This document shows positions 16,648 through 25,777 of a DNA stretch of 49,918 nt, in pieces. The notes under the pieces are model-generated. The model saw nothing but the letters and a program-made list of their open reading frames with translations, was not told the origin of the DNA and searched no databases. Made by a program: the position numbers and the translations under genes. The stretch is from Tannerellaceae bacterium (GTDB taxonomy: Bacteria > Bacteroidota > Bacteroidia > Bacteroidales > Tannerellaceae). Within the stretch, counting starts at the first letter, position 1, and each line of letters opens with the position of its first letter. The DNA lies in contig JAJQAZ010000092.1 in NCBI GenBank assembly GCA_021203545.1, positions 42,549 to 92,466 of the forward strand. The letters are read 5' to 3'.

Positions 16648-17802
16648 TTAATCAAACATACTTCTGAATTTATTGAATATCTTGTCTTTTATTGAAGTAT
16701 TGGGTTGTATGTTTGGAGAACTTTCCAGCTTTTTCAATAGCTCCTTATCGGAAGAAGATAATGTTTCCGGAATATAAACGCTCACGTTTACCAGCAGGTC
16801 GCCTGTTCCGTAGCTGTTTATAGAAGGTAATCCCTTGTTGCGTAAACGGAGTACTTTACCCGGTTGTGTACCCGGCTCTATTTTTAGTTTTGCTTTTCCC
16901 TCGATCGTTGGAACTTCTACGGTACCACCCAGTGCCGCCTGCGGGAAACTCAGCAACAGGTTATAAAGCAGGTCGTTTTCATCACGAATCAGTTCCGGAT
17001 GACGTTCTTCTTCTACCAGTATCAGCAGGTCGCCATTGATACCCCCGTGACGGGCAGCGTTTCCTTTGCCTCCCATAGAGAGTTGCATACCCTCTGCTAC
17101 ACCGGCCGGGATATTGATAGAGATTACATCCTCATCTTTTACAACCCCTTCACCGCTACAGTGCTGGCATTTTTTGGTGATCAGTTTGCCCTCCCCGTTA
17201 CAGGTAGGACAGGTAGACTGGGTCTGCATCTGTCCCAGGAAGGTATTGGTTACCCGTGTTACAACACCGCTTCCGTGACAGGTATCACAGGTTTTGGTGC
17301 TGTTGGCATCTTCCGCGCCACTACCATTACAATGTTTACAGGCTACAAATTTCTTTACTTTGATCTTTTTCTCTACTCCGGTAGCAATCTCTTTCAGGGT
17401 CAGTTTTACCTTCACCCGGAGGTCGGACCCCCGGTTTACGCGGCGTCCGCCCCGTGAAGACCCGCCAAAGCCACTGAAGCCTCCAAAACCGCCGAAATGT
17501 CCGCCAAAGATATCACCAAACTGGGAGAATATATCATCCATTGACATGCCTCCACCGAAGCCACCCTGTGAAGCTCCGCCTACTCCGGCATGTCCGAACT
17601 GGTCATATCGTTGCCGTTTCTGTGGGTCACTCAATACATCATATGCTTCTGCCGCTTCTTTGAATTTCTCCTCCGCAGTCGCATCCCCCGGGTTTTTATC
17701 CGGGTGGAATTCAATTGCTTTTTTGCGGTATGCCTTCTTTATTTCGTCTGCCGAAGCATTTTTAGCTACCCCTAAAACTTCGTAATAATCTCTCTTCGCC
17801 AT
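16648..17802 (-). CDS. dnaJ: Chaperone protein DnaJ (Hsp40)
   Basis: DnaJ stimulates DnaK ATPase and presents unfolded substrates. The J domain (residues 1-70, [20 protein letters not shown]) carries the HPD tripeptide ([11 protein letters not shown]). A Gly/Phe-rich stretch follows ([28 protein letters not shown]). The zinc-binding region has four CxxCxGxG repeats: [24 protein letters not shown] and CQHCSGEG. Two C-terminal beta domains come after it. The 384 aa are normal. It is 35 bp downstream of grpE in the same direction and ends at a clear terminator, so the two form an operon. dnaK is not in the window. Confidence 0.97.
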   Translation of the reverse strand: MAKRDYYEVLGVAKNASADEIKKAYRKKAIEFHPDKNPGDATAEEKFKEAAEAYDVLSDPQKRQRYDQFGHAGVGGASQGGFGGGMSMDDIFSQFGDIFGGHFGGFGGFSGFGGSSRGGRRVNRGSDLRVKVKLTLKEIATGVEKKIKVKKFVACKHCNGSGAEDANSTKTCDTCHGSGVVTRVTNTFLGQMQTQSTCPTCNGEGKLITKKCQHCSGEGVVKDEDVISINIPAGVAEGMQLSMGGKGNAARHGGINGDLLILVEEERHPELIRDENDLLYNLLLSFPQAALGGTVEVPTIEGKAKLKIEPGTQPGKVLRLRNKGLPSINSYGTGDLLVNVSVYIPETLSSSDKELLKKLESSPNIQPNTSIKDKIFNKFRSMFD

Positions 17803-17837
17803 TTTTTGTTATTTGCTTTTTCTTTCTTTTTTAGCTG

Positions 17838-18422
17838 TTATTCGCCTACTACCACTTTGGCATGGCGGATAACTTTGTCGTAAAGTGTGTAGCCGGTTTG
17901 TACGGCATCCAGCACTTTTCCCTTCATGTCTTCTTCCGGAGCCGGAATGATAGCCACTGCTTCAAATAATTCGGTACCAAAAGGTTTCCCTACCGCTTCG
18001 ATAGGTTTTACACCCTGCTGTGACAGATAACTGATGAATTTACTGTAGATCAGTTCTACCCCTTCTTTTACGGCATTTACATCTTCGGCTGTACGAATAT
18101 TTTGCAAAGCCCGTTCGAAATCGTCTACTACCGGCAAGAGGTTACTTAACGCGCTTTCGCCACCGCTTTTAATCAACTCTGCTTTCTCGCGCAATGTCCG
18201 TTTACGGTAGTTGTCGTATTCGGCCATCAGGCGCAGATAGGAGTCATTTAAACTATTGTATTTCTCCTGCAGATTTTCAGAGCTGTCAGCCACTTTGTCA
18301 GTAGACTCATTTTCCTCTGCCGCATTTACATTTTCATCCTGCAAATTTGTCGTTTCCGCTGAAGAGGTATTCTCCTGAACCTCTTCATTTTCAAACCCGG
18401 TGTTCATATCCCTATCAACCAT
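17838..18422 (-). CDS. grpE: Nucleotide exchange factor GrpE
   Basis: GrpE releases ADP from DnaK. The N-terminal 60 residues are acidic and disordered (NEEVQENTSSAETTNLQDEN). A long coiled-coil follows (LQEKYNSLNDSYLRLMAEYDNYRKRT), and then the conserved beta-wing region with LLPVVDDFERAL and VGKPFGTELFEAV near residue 150, ending GYTLYDKVIRHAKVVVGE. The length of 194 aa is typical. Translation could start at the first ATG (MVDRDM) or five codons later (MNTGFENEE). It precedes dnaJ with a 35-bp gap. No CIRCE operator is evident upstream. Confidence 0.96.
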   Translation of the reverse strand: MVDRDMNTGFENEEVQENTSSAETTNLQDENVNAAEENESTDKVADSSENLQEKYNSLNDSYLRLMAEYDNYRKRTLREKAELIKSGGESALSNLLPVVDDFERALQNIRTAEDVNAVKEGVELIYSKFISYLSQQGVKPIEAVGKPFGTELFEAVAIIPAPEEDMKGKVLDAVQTGYTLYDKVIRHAKVVVGE

Positions 18423-18580
18423 ATCTTTATATTTATTTTATTAATTAGCTATTCATTATCAGCAGTATAGCATAGTAAAGTATCACAACAGCCCCGCGAT
18501 AGGTACGGCAACTCCTATGACCACTCACCTGAAATACTGCAAATATATTGCCAATGCTTTACTAACTACAAATTTATCCG

Positions 18581-18588
18581 TACCTTTG
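18581..18588 (+). promoter_or_regulatory. Candidate -7 box of the PDZ protein gene
   Basis: TACCTTTG matches TAnnTTTG and lies 47 bp before the chosen ATG at 18636. Confidence 0.5.
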
Positions 18589-18635
18589 TAATACACTTGG
18601 TAAAGCATAAAAACTATATTTACTTAAAAGACATT

Positions 18636-20084
18636 ATGAATAAGATTGTTCTATCCCTGTTAGCCTTTTTTATATGTTTTGCATGTTTTTCACAAAATAA
18701 CCAACAAAGAGGCAGGAATGAGCAGATGTGCCGTACCGGATTTACTTACGAGATCAGCCACTCCCCGCACTGGGGATACGGCAAACCGGTCGTAACATCT
18801 GTGCAACCTTATTCTGTAGCTTCCCAGAATGGTTTACAAACAAATGACATTATTGAATATATAGATTCGGTAGCTGTGGCGGATATACCTTTCGAAGAAC
18901 TGGATGCCCGGCTGAATGTAGAGGGAAAAGATGAAACGGTGCTGATTATTTCAAACCTTTCTACACAGGGAAAACGAATATTTATAAAGAAAGATTGCAA
19001 AAGGGCACAAAGTGTTACGGAGGACCAACTGGCGGCTGCTTTTTTCCTTTTTAGCCCGGAAACTACCGGCGAGTGGTTCTTCCGCTGTCCGTTCAATACA
19101 TCCACTACGTTGGAACCTATAGAATTCTCCCGTTTCCGGACATTTGCTTTTACAGTTACGGAGGAGGGAAACAGTGAACTGGAACTTGCGATCAATGACT
19201 GTATCGAACAGGAGTTATTGAAAAAAGGGCTGGATATAGATTATATTACTCCCGACCTGCTTATACAGACCTATTATTTTTTCGATAAGAACCCTGATTT
19301 CAGGGGGCGTAACCTGATCGAGATCAGCAAAAGGCCAGTGTTCCGTTACGATATCCGGCAAAAACGAATGGTACGTTTACCTTTTCTGGATCCTTCAGCC
19401 AGCGAAACAGAAGCCGAATATTTATTACAATTGGGTTTCCGGTTGATCGACCAGAAAATAAATCCCGGAAGAGTGGTCTGGGAGTGCGAAGCGAACGAGT
19501 TACTGGAAGATATTTATACACTTGAGAACTATGCCCGGCTGAATATTCCGCTGATGTGCATGCAATATCCGTATGTAAAACATCAGGCAAATGTTGTTTT
19601 CAGGGTAGACCAGAAAGTATATAATTATACCGGACTCTGTTACGATCTGAACAACCCGGCACGGATTACGTCCATAGAAGCCAACTCGCCGGCTGCATCG
19701 TTGGGTATCCGGCGCGGCGATCAGGTTGTAAGTATCGGAGGTAAACCCGTACCGGCTACGTGGGAAGATTTATCGGCTTCTTATCAGGAGTTTGTGAAAG
19801 AAACAGCCCATTTCCGCGATCCGGCCAACCGGTATGCTCACCCGGAATATACAATCGATGCCATGTATTGGGACCAGGAAGCCTATACAGAGGTTACCGA
19901 AGCGTTCAGTGAAAGCCGTTTTGATATACCTTTTGCCTACCTTTTCGCATATGCACCCTATGTACAGGCAACAGGAACAGACCTGTACCGGTTTATAATA
20001 AAAAGAGGCAACAACGAACAGGAATACATCATACGTCCGTCAGTCCGCCTCGAACAAACACTATCTGTGGGAATAAGTAGATAG
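18636..20084 (+). CDS. Secreted PDZ-domain protein with DUF4136-like middle region (482 aa)
   Basis: From the ATG at 18636 the protein begins MNKIVLSLLAFFICFACFSQ, a signal peptide. An upstream in-frame start at 18597 would bury this signal, so I rejected it. A first PDZ-like module follows (SVQPYSVASQNGLQTNDIIEYIDSV). The middle (FRTFAFTVTEEGNSELELAI through LLIQTYYFFDKNP) has the form of DUF4136, found in envelope lipoproteins. A second PDZ-like module lies near residues 340-400 (SIEANSPAASLGIRRGDQVV). No protease catalytic triad is visible, so it is more likely an envelope scaffold or chaperone-like factor. It stands alone between grpE (divergent) and mutS2, with a heptamer tract right after its stop. 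Confidence 0.75.
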   Translation: MNKIVLSLLAFFICFACFSQNNQQRGRNEQMCRTGFTYEISHSPHWGYGKPVVTSVQPYSVASQNGLQTNDIIEYIDSVAVADIPFEELDARLNVEGKDETVLIISNLSTQGKRIFIKKDCKRAQSVTEDQLAAAFFLFSPETTGEWFFRCPFNTSTTLEPIEFSRFRTFAFTVTEEGNSELELAINDCIEQELLKKGLDIDYITPDLLIQTYYFFDKNPDFRGRNLIEISKRPVFRYDIRQKRMVRLPFLDPSASETEAEYLLQLGFRLIDQKINPGRVVWECEANELLEDIYTLENYARLNIPLMCMQYPYVKHQANVVFRVDQKVYNYTGLCYDLNNPARITSIEANSPAASLGIRRGDQVVSIGGKPVPATWEDLSASYQEFVKETAHFRDPANRYAHPEYTIDAMYWDQEAYTEVTEAFSESRFDIPFAYLFAYAPYVQATGTDLYRFIIKRGNNEQEYIIRPSVRLEQTLSVGISR

Positions 20085-20109
20085 TAGTTGGTAGTTAGTA
20101 GTTAGTAGA
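20077..20109. repeat. Single heptamer-repeat arm after the PDZ gene
   Basis: The tract contains TAGTAGTTGGTAGTTAGTAG and related TAGTTRG heptamers, identical in kind to the arms around metF but without an opposing arm nearby. It overlaps the last codons of the PDZ gene. Confidence 0.7.
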
Positions 20110-20212
20110 AAAAAATGAATACTTCTGTTCTTTGTAAAAGAGACAGCGTAAAATGCTCATCGTTCTTTGATAAAGTTATAAATTTTAAGTAATTACCCCG
20201 AATGGGGTAAAA

Positions 20213-20377
20213 TGTGACTAACCCCCGGTGAAGCGTAGCGACCGGGGGAATGGAATGCCTCACTATTCTCAACCCCGACAGTGGGTTGAACCCTATTATT
20301 CAACACCTATCGGCGTTGTAGCGTGTGGTGTGGCACTTCTACCCCCGGTCGCTACGCTTCACCGGGGGTTAGTCACA
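20213..20377. repeat. Perfect 36-bp inverted repeat (CCCCCGGT...ACCGGGGG arms)
   Basis: Bases 20213-20248 are the exact reverse complement of 20342-20377, separated by 93 bp. Each arm is itself a hairpin (CCCCCGGTGAAGCG.. / ..CGACCGGGGG). The right arm and its flank (AAGCCCTTTGGGTTTAC) recur at 29820-29880. It fills the gap before mutS2 together with the hairpin TACCCCGAATGGGGTA (20194-20209). Confidence 0.88.
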
Positions 20378-20448
20378 TTCAAGCCCTTTGGGTTTACGAT
20401 CTGTAACTTTTTTGTTTTTACACTGTCTTTCTGGTCCGGGAACAGATT

Positions 20449-20456
20449 TAGTTTTG
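20449..20456 (+). promoter_or_regulatory. Candidate -7 box of mutS2
   Basis: TAGTTTTG matches TAnnTTTG and lies 12 bp upstream of the ATG at 20469. Confidence 0.5.
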
Positions 20457-20468
20457 TAAATTAAAGAA

Positions 20469-22943
20469 ATGATATATCCTGATAATTTTGAACAAAAGAC
20501 GGATTTTGATAAGGTCCGCCGCCTGATAACCGAAAAATGTTTAAGTCCGCTGGGACAGGAGAAAGTGGAAGAGATGTCTTTCTCGACTGATTTTTCTCTT
20601 ATTACAACACAATTGGAACAAACAAACGAGTTTGTTACTATATTACAGGGAGAGGATGAATTTCCGGCTTCCTACTTTCTGGATGTGCGCTACTCGCTGA
20701 AACGGATCCGCCCGGAAGGTACACACCTGGAAGAAAAAGAGCTGTACGACCTGAAACGTTCCCTGCAAACCCTGCAGGAAATTATCCGCTTTTTCCGTTC
20801 CCGGGAGGAAGAAGAGATTCGTTACCCATACCTGACGGAACTGGCCGGTGACAAACCGGTTTTTCCGGAATTGATTAAACAAATCGATTCGATACTGGAT
20901 AAGTTCGGACGGGTAAAAGATAATGCCTCCCCTGCCCTTGCGCAGATACGGAAAGAGATGTCGGTTACGATGAATGGTATTTCCCGCAGCCTGCAATCTA
21001 TTTTACGTTCGGCGCAATCAGAGGGGATTGTTGATAAAGATGTGACCCCTACCATGCGCGACGGGCGGTTAATGATCCCGGTTGTTCCGGCATTTAAGCG
21101 GAAGATCAAAGGGATTGTGCACGATGAATCGGCCAGTGGGAAAACGGTATTTATCGAACCCGAAGTAGTAGTGGAAGCCAATAACCGCATCCGTGAACTG
21201 GAGGGAGACGAACGCAGGGAGATTCTGCGGATACTGACTGCATTCACCAACGAAGTGCGTCCGCTTGTACCGGACATTCTGCACTCCTACGGGTTTATGG
21301 CCGAGATCGATTTTATCCGTGCCAAAGCACTCTTTGCCCAACAGATAAAAGGTATTAAGCCGGTTGTTGAAAATGTTCAGCAGATTGACTGGTTTCATGC
21401 CATACACCCGATTCTGTATCTATCGTTACAGAAACAGGGTAAAGAGGTTGTTCCGCTGGATATTTCGCTGGACCGCGAACACCGTATCCTGCTTATTTCA
21501 GGGCCTAATGCCGGTGGTAAATCCGTCTGCCTGAAAACAGTAGGGTTGTTGCAATATATGTTGCAATGTGGTTTACTAATCCCGGTTTACGAAAACTCAC
21601 GCACAGGTATATTCGACCATATTTTTATTGATATTGGCGACGAGCAAAGTATTGATAACGATTTGAGTACCTACAGTTCGCACCTGATTAATATGAAGTT
21701 TTTCCTGCGTAACTGCAATAATAAAACGATTCTGCTGATTGATGAGTTCGGTGGAGGTACGGAACCACAGATCGGGGGCGCGATAGCCCAATCCCTGCTG
21801 GACCGCTTTAACCGGAAGGAAAGTTTTGGGGTGATTACGACTCACTACCAGAACCTGAAACACTTTGCCGAGGATACGAACGGGATTGTAAACGGAGCGA
21901 TGCTGTACGACCGCCACCTGATGCAACCGTTGTTTAAACTGGCTATGGGGAACCCGGGAAGTTCGTTTGCGGTAGAGATCGCCCGGAAAATAGGCTTGCC
22001 GGAGGATGTTATTGCCGATGCTTCCTCTATTGTAGGTTCCGATTATATCAATATGGATAAATACCTGCAGGATATTGTCCGCGATAAACGGTACTGGGAA
22101 ACCAAACGGCAGAATATCCGCCAGCAGGAGAAAAAGCTGGAAGATATAACCGGACGGTACGAACAGGATTTACAGGCGGTAGATAAACAACGGAAGGAGA
22201 TTATCCGGGAGGCGAAAGCCGAGGCGCAACAGATTCTATCCGAGGCCAACGCGCAGATTGAAAATACAATCCGTACGATCCGGGAAGCACAGGCCGAGAA
22301 AGAGAAGACGCGCGAAGTATGTAAATCGCTGGAAGAGTTTAAAAAGAAAGTGACCTCGACAGAGGAAGCCGACGATGCGATTGCCCGGAAAATGGCGAAA
22401 TTAAAAGAGCGGCAGGAACGGAAAAAGAATAAACCGAAAACAGCTACTACCCGGCAGCCTGTATTTAATAAGGATGTGATAGAGGTGGGCGATAGCGTAC
22501 GGTTGAGCGGACAACAATCGGCCGGTACTGTGCTGGAACTGGACGGTAAAGAGGCGGTCGTGGCTTTCGGTATGATTAAAAGTTCGGTTAAACTGGACAG
22601 GCTGGAGAAGGTTAGCAAAGGACAGATCAAAAAAGAGATGAAGAAAAGCACCTTTATAAGTAGTCAGACAACCGACGATATGCGCGAAAAGAAGCTGAAC
22701 TTTAAACAGGAACTGGACGTTAGGGGTATGCGGGGCGATGAAGCGCTACAGGCGGTTACCTATTTTGTGGACGATGCTATTCTGGTGGGCGTAGCCAAGG
22801 TTCGTATCCTGCATGGTACCGGTAGCGGTATCCTGCGCCAGCTGATCCGTGACTACCTGCGTACAGTTCCGGGCATTAATAGCTATCACGACGAACATGT
22901 ACAATTCGGTGGCGCCGGTATTACAGTTGTAGAGCTGGAGTAA
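20469..22943 (+). CDS. mutS2: MutS2 family ATPase/endonuclease with Smr domain
   Basis: This is an 824-residue protein with the usual MutS2 order: N-terminal core/lever helices (residues about 1-310), then the ATPase with Walker A GPNAGGKS near residue 343, Walker B LLIDEFGGGTEP and the STYSSHL motif. A long charged coiled-coil follows (KRQNIRQQEKKLEDITGRYE through KMAKLKERQERKKN), and finally a C-terminal Smr nuclease domain (LDVRGMRGDEAL, VRILHGTGSGILR). It lacks the mismatch-recognition domain I of MutS1. Family roles include suppressing homologous recombination and splitting or rescuing collided ribosomes. Its stop directly abuts the stop of the convergent DUF4249 gene, leaving no terminator space between them. 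Confidence 0.96.
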   Translation: MIYPDNFEQKTDFDKVRRLITEKCLSPLGQEKVEEMSFSTDFSLITTQLEQTNEFVTILQGEDEFPASYFLDVRYSLKRIRPEGTHLEEKELYDLKRSLQTLQEIIRFFRSREEEEIRYPYLTELAGDKPVFPELIKQIDSILDKFGRVKDNASPALAQIRKEMSVTMNGISRSLQSILRSAQSEGIVDKDVTPTMRDGRLMIPVVPAFKRKIKGIVHDESASGKTVFIEPEVVVEANNRIRELEGDERREILRILTAFTNEVRPLVPDILHSYGFMAEIDFIRAKALFAQQIKGIKPVVENVQQIDWFHAIHPILYLSLQKQGKEVVPLDISLDREHRILLISGPNAGGKSVCLKTVGLLQYMLQCGLLIPVYENSRTGIFDHIFIDIGDEQSIDNDLSTYSSHLINMKFFLRNCNNKTILLIDEFGGGTEPQIGGAIAQSLLDRFNRKESFGVITTHYQNLKHFAEDTNGIVNGAMLYDRHLMQPLFKLAMGNPGSSFAVEIARKIGLPEDVIADASSIVGSDYINMDKYLQDIVRDKRYWETKRQNIRQQEKKLEDITGRYEQDLQAVDKQRKEIIREAKAEAQQILSEANAQIENTIRTIREAQAEKEKTREVCKSLEEFKKKVTSTEEADDAIARKMAKLKERQERKKNKPKTATTRQPVFNKDVIEVGDSVRLSGQQSAGTVLELDGKEAVVAFGMIKSSVKLDRLEKVSKGQIKKEMKKSTFISSQTTDDMREKKLNFKQELDVRGMRGDEALQAVTYFVDDAILVGVAKVRILHGTGSGILRQLIRDYLRTVPGINSYHDEHVQFGGAGITVVELE

Positions 22944-24086
22944 TTACCGGGGCCACTCGTTCTTCCACCAGGAGGGTTTAATTTTGGTTACGCCCGGATA
23001 GGTACGGCAATCAAAGCACTCACGGTAAGCATAGTAGTATTTGATTTCAAATCCCTTGTCTACATAACTATAAATATAATGCTCACCTTCCAGATCCTCC
23101 GGCGAAGTACATAGTTTACCCGGTTCGTACATATTATCCTGGGGTTCCATGTAACGCTCTGCTTTTGTGACAGTACTCACTTCGATATAGCCGATTACAT
23201 ACTCCTCCCGGTCGTCCATATTATATATATTGCCCCTTAACTCTGTTGGCATAGGCGAAAACACACCTCCCACAGCTTCTATATTTTTTTGAAGGTTGGC
23301 AAAGTAATCAAACGCTTCTTTGCGTAATATGGTCTGTTCTACCGCGACATGGTAAAGAACTGAAATACGGTCGTTAGCGGGGTGCATTTCAAGCAGTTCT
23401 TTCCGGGCAATCCTGTATTCCGATAATTTTTCGGACGATCCTAAATGTAAAACCTGCGAACTATCTTTTCCCCAACAGGCATAAATATGCTTAGGGGTAT
23501 CAAGATCATAATAAACAAACTGCAGTTCGCCATTTACCCGTTCCCAGCTTAAGCGAGCTATAAGCGCGGCTCTGACCTCCCAGTTTTCTTTATAGTTCCA
23601 GCGGTAAAAATGCGATTGTTCCAACGGGTCGTGGGTTGCCACACAGACCTTTACCGGTGCACCCAACTCTTTTTTTACCCAAAAGATGCTATCTACTTCC
23701 GGAGTTTGCAGGGGCGCCAGAAATTCAGAGGCATATTCAGAACCATAGGTTTCAATGTGTAAACGGTAACGTTGCTGCCGGTCGAGCTCCGGCATTGGGA
23801 TTTCATACTCTCCTTTCTGTAAATGATTTCCATAAAAAAGGCTACCGTCGCTGCACTCCACCCAAACAGCCGCATCGGCAATGTATTCCGCTCCTGTAAA
23901 ATTGTCGAGCAATCCGACCGAACGGCTTAGTTTTATCCGGGTGCCGGGCCCGGAAATGGTTCCTTCTACAACCAATAAACTGCCTACCTGTTTTAAATCT
24001 TTGGGGGTATACTCTGTAATGCATCCTCCTAACCAGACCAGGAATAATGCCAGCAATAATCCGGTAGTACTCTTTCTGTTCATCAT
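22944..24086 (-). CDS. DUF4249 lipoprotein (380 aa)
   Basis: The start MMNRKSTTGLLLALFLVWLGGC is a signal peptide with a lipobox Cys. The DUF4249 hallmark follows: ITEYTPKDLKQVGSLLVVEG, GTRIKLSRSVGL, ADAAVWVECSDGS, and later YRWNYKENWEVRA. The C-terminal FDCRTYPGVTKIKPSWW is typical of the family. DUF4249 proteins usually accompany TonB-dependent receptors in Bacteroidetes, as here. The likely location is the outer membrane, possibly as a surface-exposed partner. The start overlaps the stop of the preceding gene by 4 bp, implying translational coupling. The specific ligand is unknown. Confidence 0.9.
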   Translation of the reverse strand: MMNRKSTTGLLLALFLVWLGGCITEYTPKDLKQVGSLLVVEGTISGPGTRIKLSRSVGLLDNFTGAEYIADAAVWVECSDGSLFYGNHLQKGEYEIPMPELDRQQRYRLHIETYGSEYASEFLAPLQTPEVDSIFWVKKELGAPVKVCVATHDPLEQSHFYRWNYKENWEVRAALIARLSWERVNGELQFVYYDLDTPKHIYACWGKDSSQVLHLGSSEKLSEYRIARKELLEMHPANDRISVLYHVAVEQTILRKEAFDYFANLQKNIEAVGGVFSPMPTELRGNIYNMDDREEYVIGYIEVSTVTKAERYMEPQDNMYEPGKLCTSPEDLEGEHYIYSYVDKGFEIKYYYAYRECFDCRTYPGVTKIKPSWWKNEWPR

Positions 24087-25777
24087 TTTTTTATTTCTAT
24101 GGTTTGTGTGGCAAAAACCGCTTCTCCTTTTTTGGTTATCCCTTCTACCCGGATAACAAATGTTCCTTCCATATCAGAGGTATAAAAACCGAAACCGGTT
24201 TTTAACGCTCCACCGGTATTCAATGCCGGATTCCAGAAAAGTGTATGGCGGTAATCCGGTAAACGTCCGGATATCTTTTCCGGCGAATCGTACACCGGGC
24301 TGTAAAATACCCGGTCGCCCTGTGTACCTTCGTAATCGAACAACTGGGTTGAAGCATCCAGTACCAACCCCGGATAGTTATTTCCGAATGTATAAAAAGC
24401 AGCTATTCCATTAAACAACTGTTCACCGAATACGTATTGCCCTCTATATACGTCTACCCGTTGCAACAGATAGGGATCGTACCGGAACAGTAGTTCATGG
24501 TCCATTAAAGGGATTCCGTCCAGTAACACCAGCGAATTGCCGGCAGAAAACCCGGTTCTCTCCTGCCCCAGTATACTTAAATGCCGTTTATTATTGATTT
24601 TCCGGAACCGCAAAGGCAGCAAAAATTCGATTACTACCTCTTCCATTGTGGTAAAACGGGTGTATTCATCAAAAATATAGGTCCAGTCCGGAGTTCCATG
24701 AAAATAGGATGGTCCGGTTTTTACAGTACCCAACGAGTCGCCGGTAAATACATGCAGGATTTGCAAACCGGCACTACGTTTCAATAATTCCTCCTCCCAT
24801 TCCTGTATTAAAACAACCGGGGACGGGGTTTGGGGCTGATGTGCCGCGAAGGGGCTTTGCAGGTCTACTCTATAGAGTTCGTCCGTATAGGAAACAGCGA
24901 CTGTTGCTACTTCGGTTTTTCCTTTTATATGCGTGGTATAAAAGGAGACTTCTCCCTTTTCGCCGGCCTGCCCGCTGAATAACCGGATATCATTTCCTGT
25001 GAAAGAGAGTAAAGATATGACCTGTTCCGGCACTTCTGCTCCGGTGGTGGTATGGACGATACGCCCTTTAATGATGTGTCCTTCATACTCCGGAATGTAA
25101 TTTCCCGAAAAGGCCGGGTTCGGCTGATGTGAAAGTTCCTCCCGCCAACGTTGTACAGTAGAACCGGGCAAACCGGTATCCAGGCCGGTTCCGGCAACAG
25201 AGACACAAACCGTTTGTAAATCACCAGGCAACGATTCAAGGTTTACATCCACTTTCGAGCGGGTTGTATATACCTTTTTACCGGTAGTAATCCGTATGTT
25301 GTTGACTGAACCGGTTACGGAGTCTGGTTCCGGGATTTCATCTTCGGGCAAAACCGGTATATTTTTATCTACACGGAATGTATTAATAACCCGGATTTCT
25401 TTCCGGAAGAAAATTTCCTCTCCTTCGTTACACATATATTGCGTGTAACCTACCAGACGGTAATGCGCCGTAGGAAGTGTGACAGGTAATTCAAGGCAAC
25501 CACTACCCTCTCCTTCGCGTATTTCTATTTTGACCTGTATCAAAGCGGTTTCTTCGTCCAGCAATTCCACATAACCCACTTTCGACAACGGGGAGGGTGC
25601 TCCGGCCTGATTGGTTACATATACTTTCAGCCAAAGAAGTTCCCCGGCCAGATAGGTTTGTTTATCAGTTTGTATGTATACCCGTTCGCGGAATGTTTCC
25701 GCGGCCCGCGCAGGTATCCATACCAGCCAGAATAAAAGAAGAAATGATATATACTGTTTCCGGTTCATAGGATTCAA
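24083..25777 (-). CDS. MG2-type macroglobulin domain protein with a TonB-plug-like C-terminal part (564 aa)
   Basis: After a signal peptide (MNRKQYISFLLLFWLVWIPARA) comes an MG2-like domain of the alpha-2-macroglobulin class (RVYIQTDKQTYLAGELLWLK, YVTNQAGAPSPLSKVGYVEL), with further beta-sandwich repeats to about residue 300. Residues about 390-490 read VVIEFLLPLRFRK, NSLVLLDGIPLMDHELL and YLLQRVDVYRGQYVFG, which resembles the plug domain of TonB receptors. No barrel and no thioester CxEQ motif are present. It is between the receptor and DUF4249 with 4-bp overlaps on both sides. It may be a periplasmic or surface partner of the receptor. The family occurs in many Bacteroidetes with unknown role. 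Confidence 0.8.
   Translation of the reverse strand: MNPMNRKQYISFLLLFWLVWIPARAAETFRERVYIQTDKQTYLAGELLWLKVYVTNQAGAPSPLSKVGYVELLDEETALIQVKIEIREGEGSGCLELPVTLPTAHYRLVGYTQYMCNEGEEIFFRKEIRVINTFRVDKNIPVLPEDEIPEPDSVTGSVNNIRITTGKKVYTTRSKVDVNLESLPGDLQTVCVSVAGTGLDTGLPGSTVQRWREELSHQPNPAFSGNYIPEYEGHIIKGRIVHTTTGAEVPEQVISLLSFTGNDIRLFSGQAGEKGEVSFYTTHIKGKTEVATVAVSYTDELYRVDLQSPFAAHQPQTPSPVVLIQEWEEELLKRSAGLQILHVFTGDSLGTVKTGPSYFHGTPDWTYIFDEYTRFTTMEEVVIEFLLPLRFRKINNKRHLSILGQERTGFSAGNSLVLLDGIPLMDHELLFRYDPYLLQRVDVYRGQYVFGEQLFNGIAAFYTFGNNYPGLVLDASTQLFDYEGTQGDRVFYSPVYDSPEKISGRLPDYRHTLFWNPALNTGGALKTGFGFYTSDMEGTFVIRVEGITKKGEAVFATQTIEIKK

Noticed and set aside
18597-18635. Upstream start for the PDZ protein
   Set aside because: It would place charged residues before a good signal peptide.
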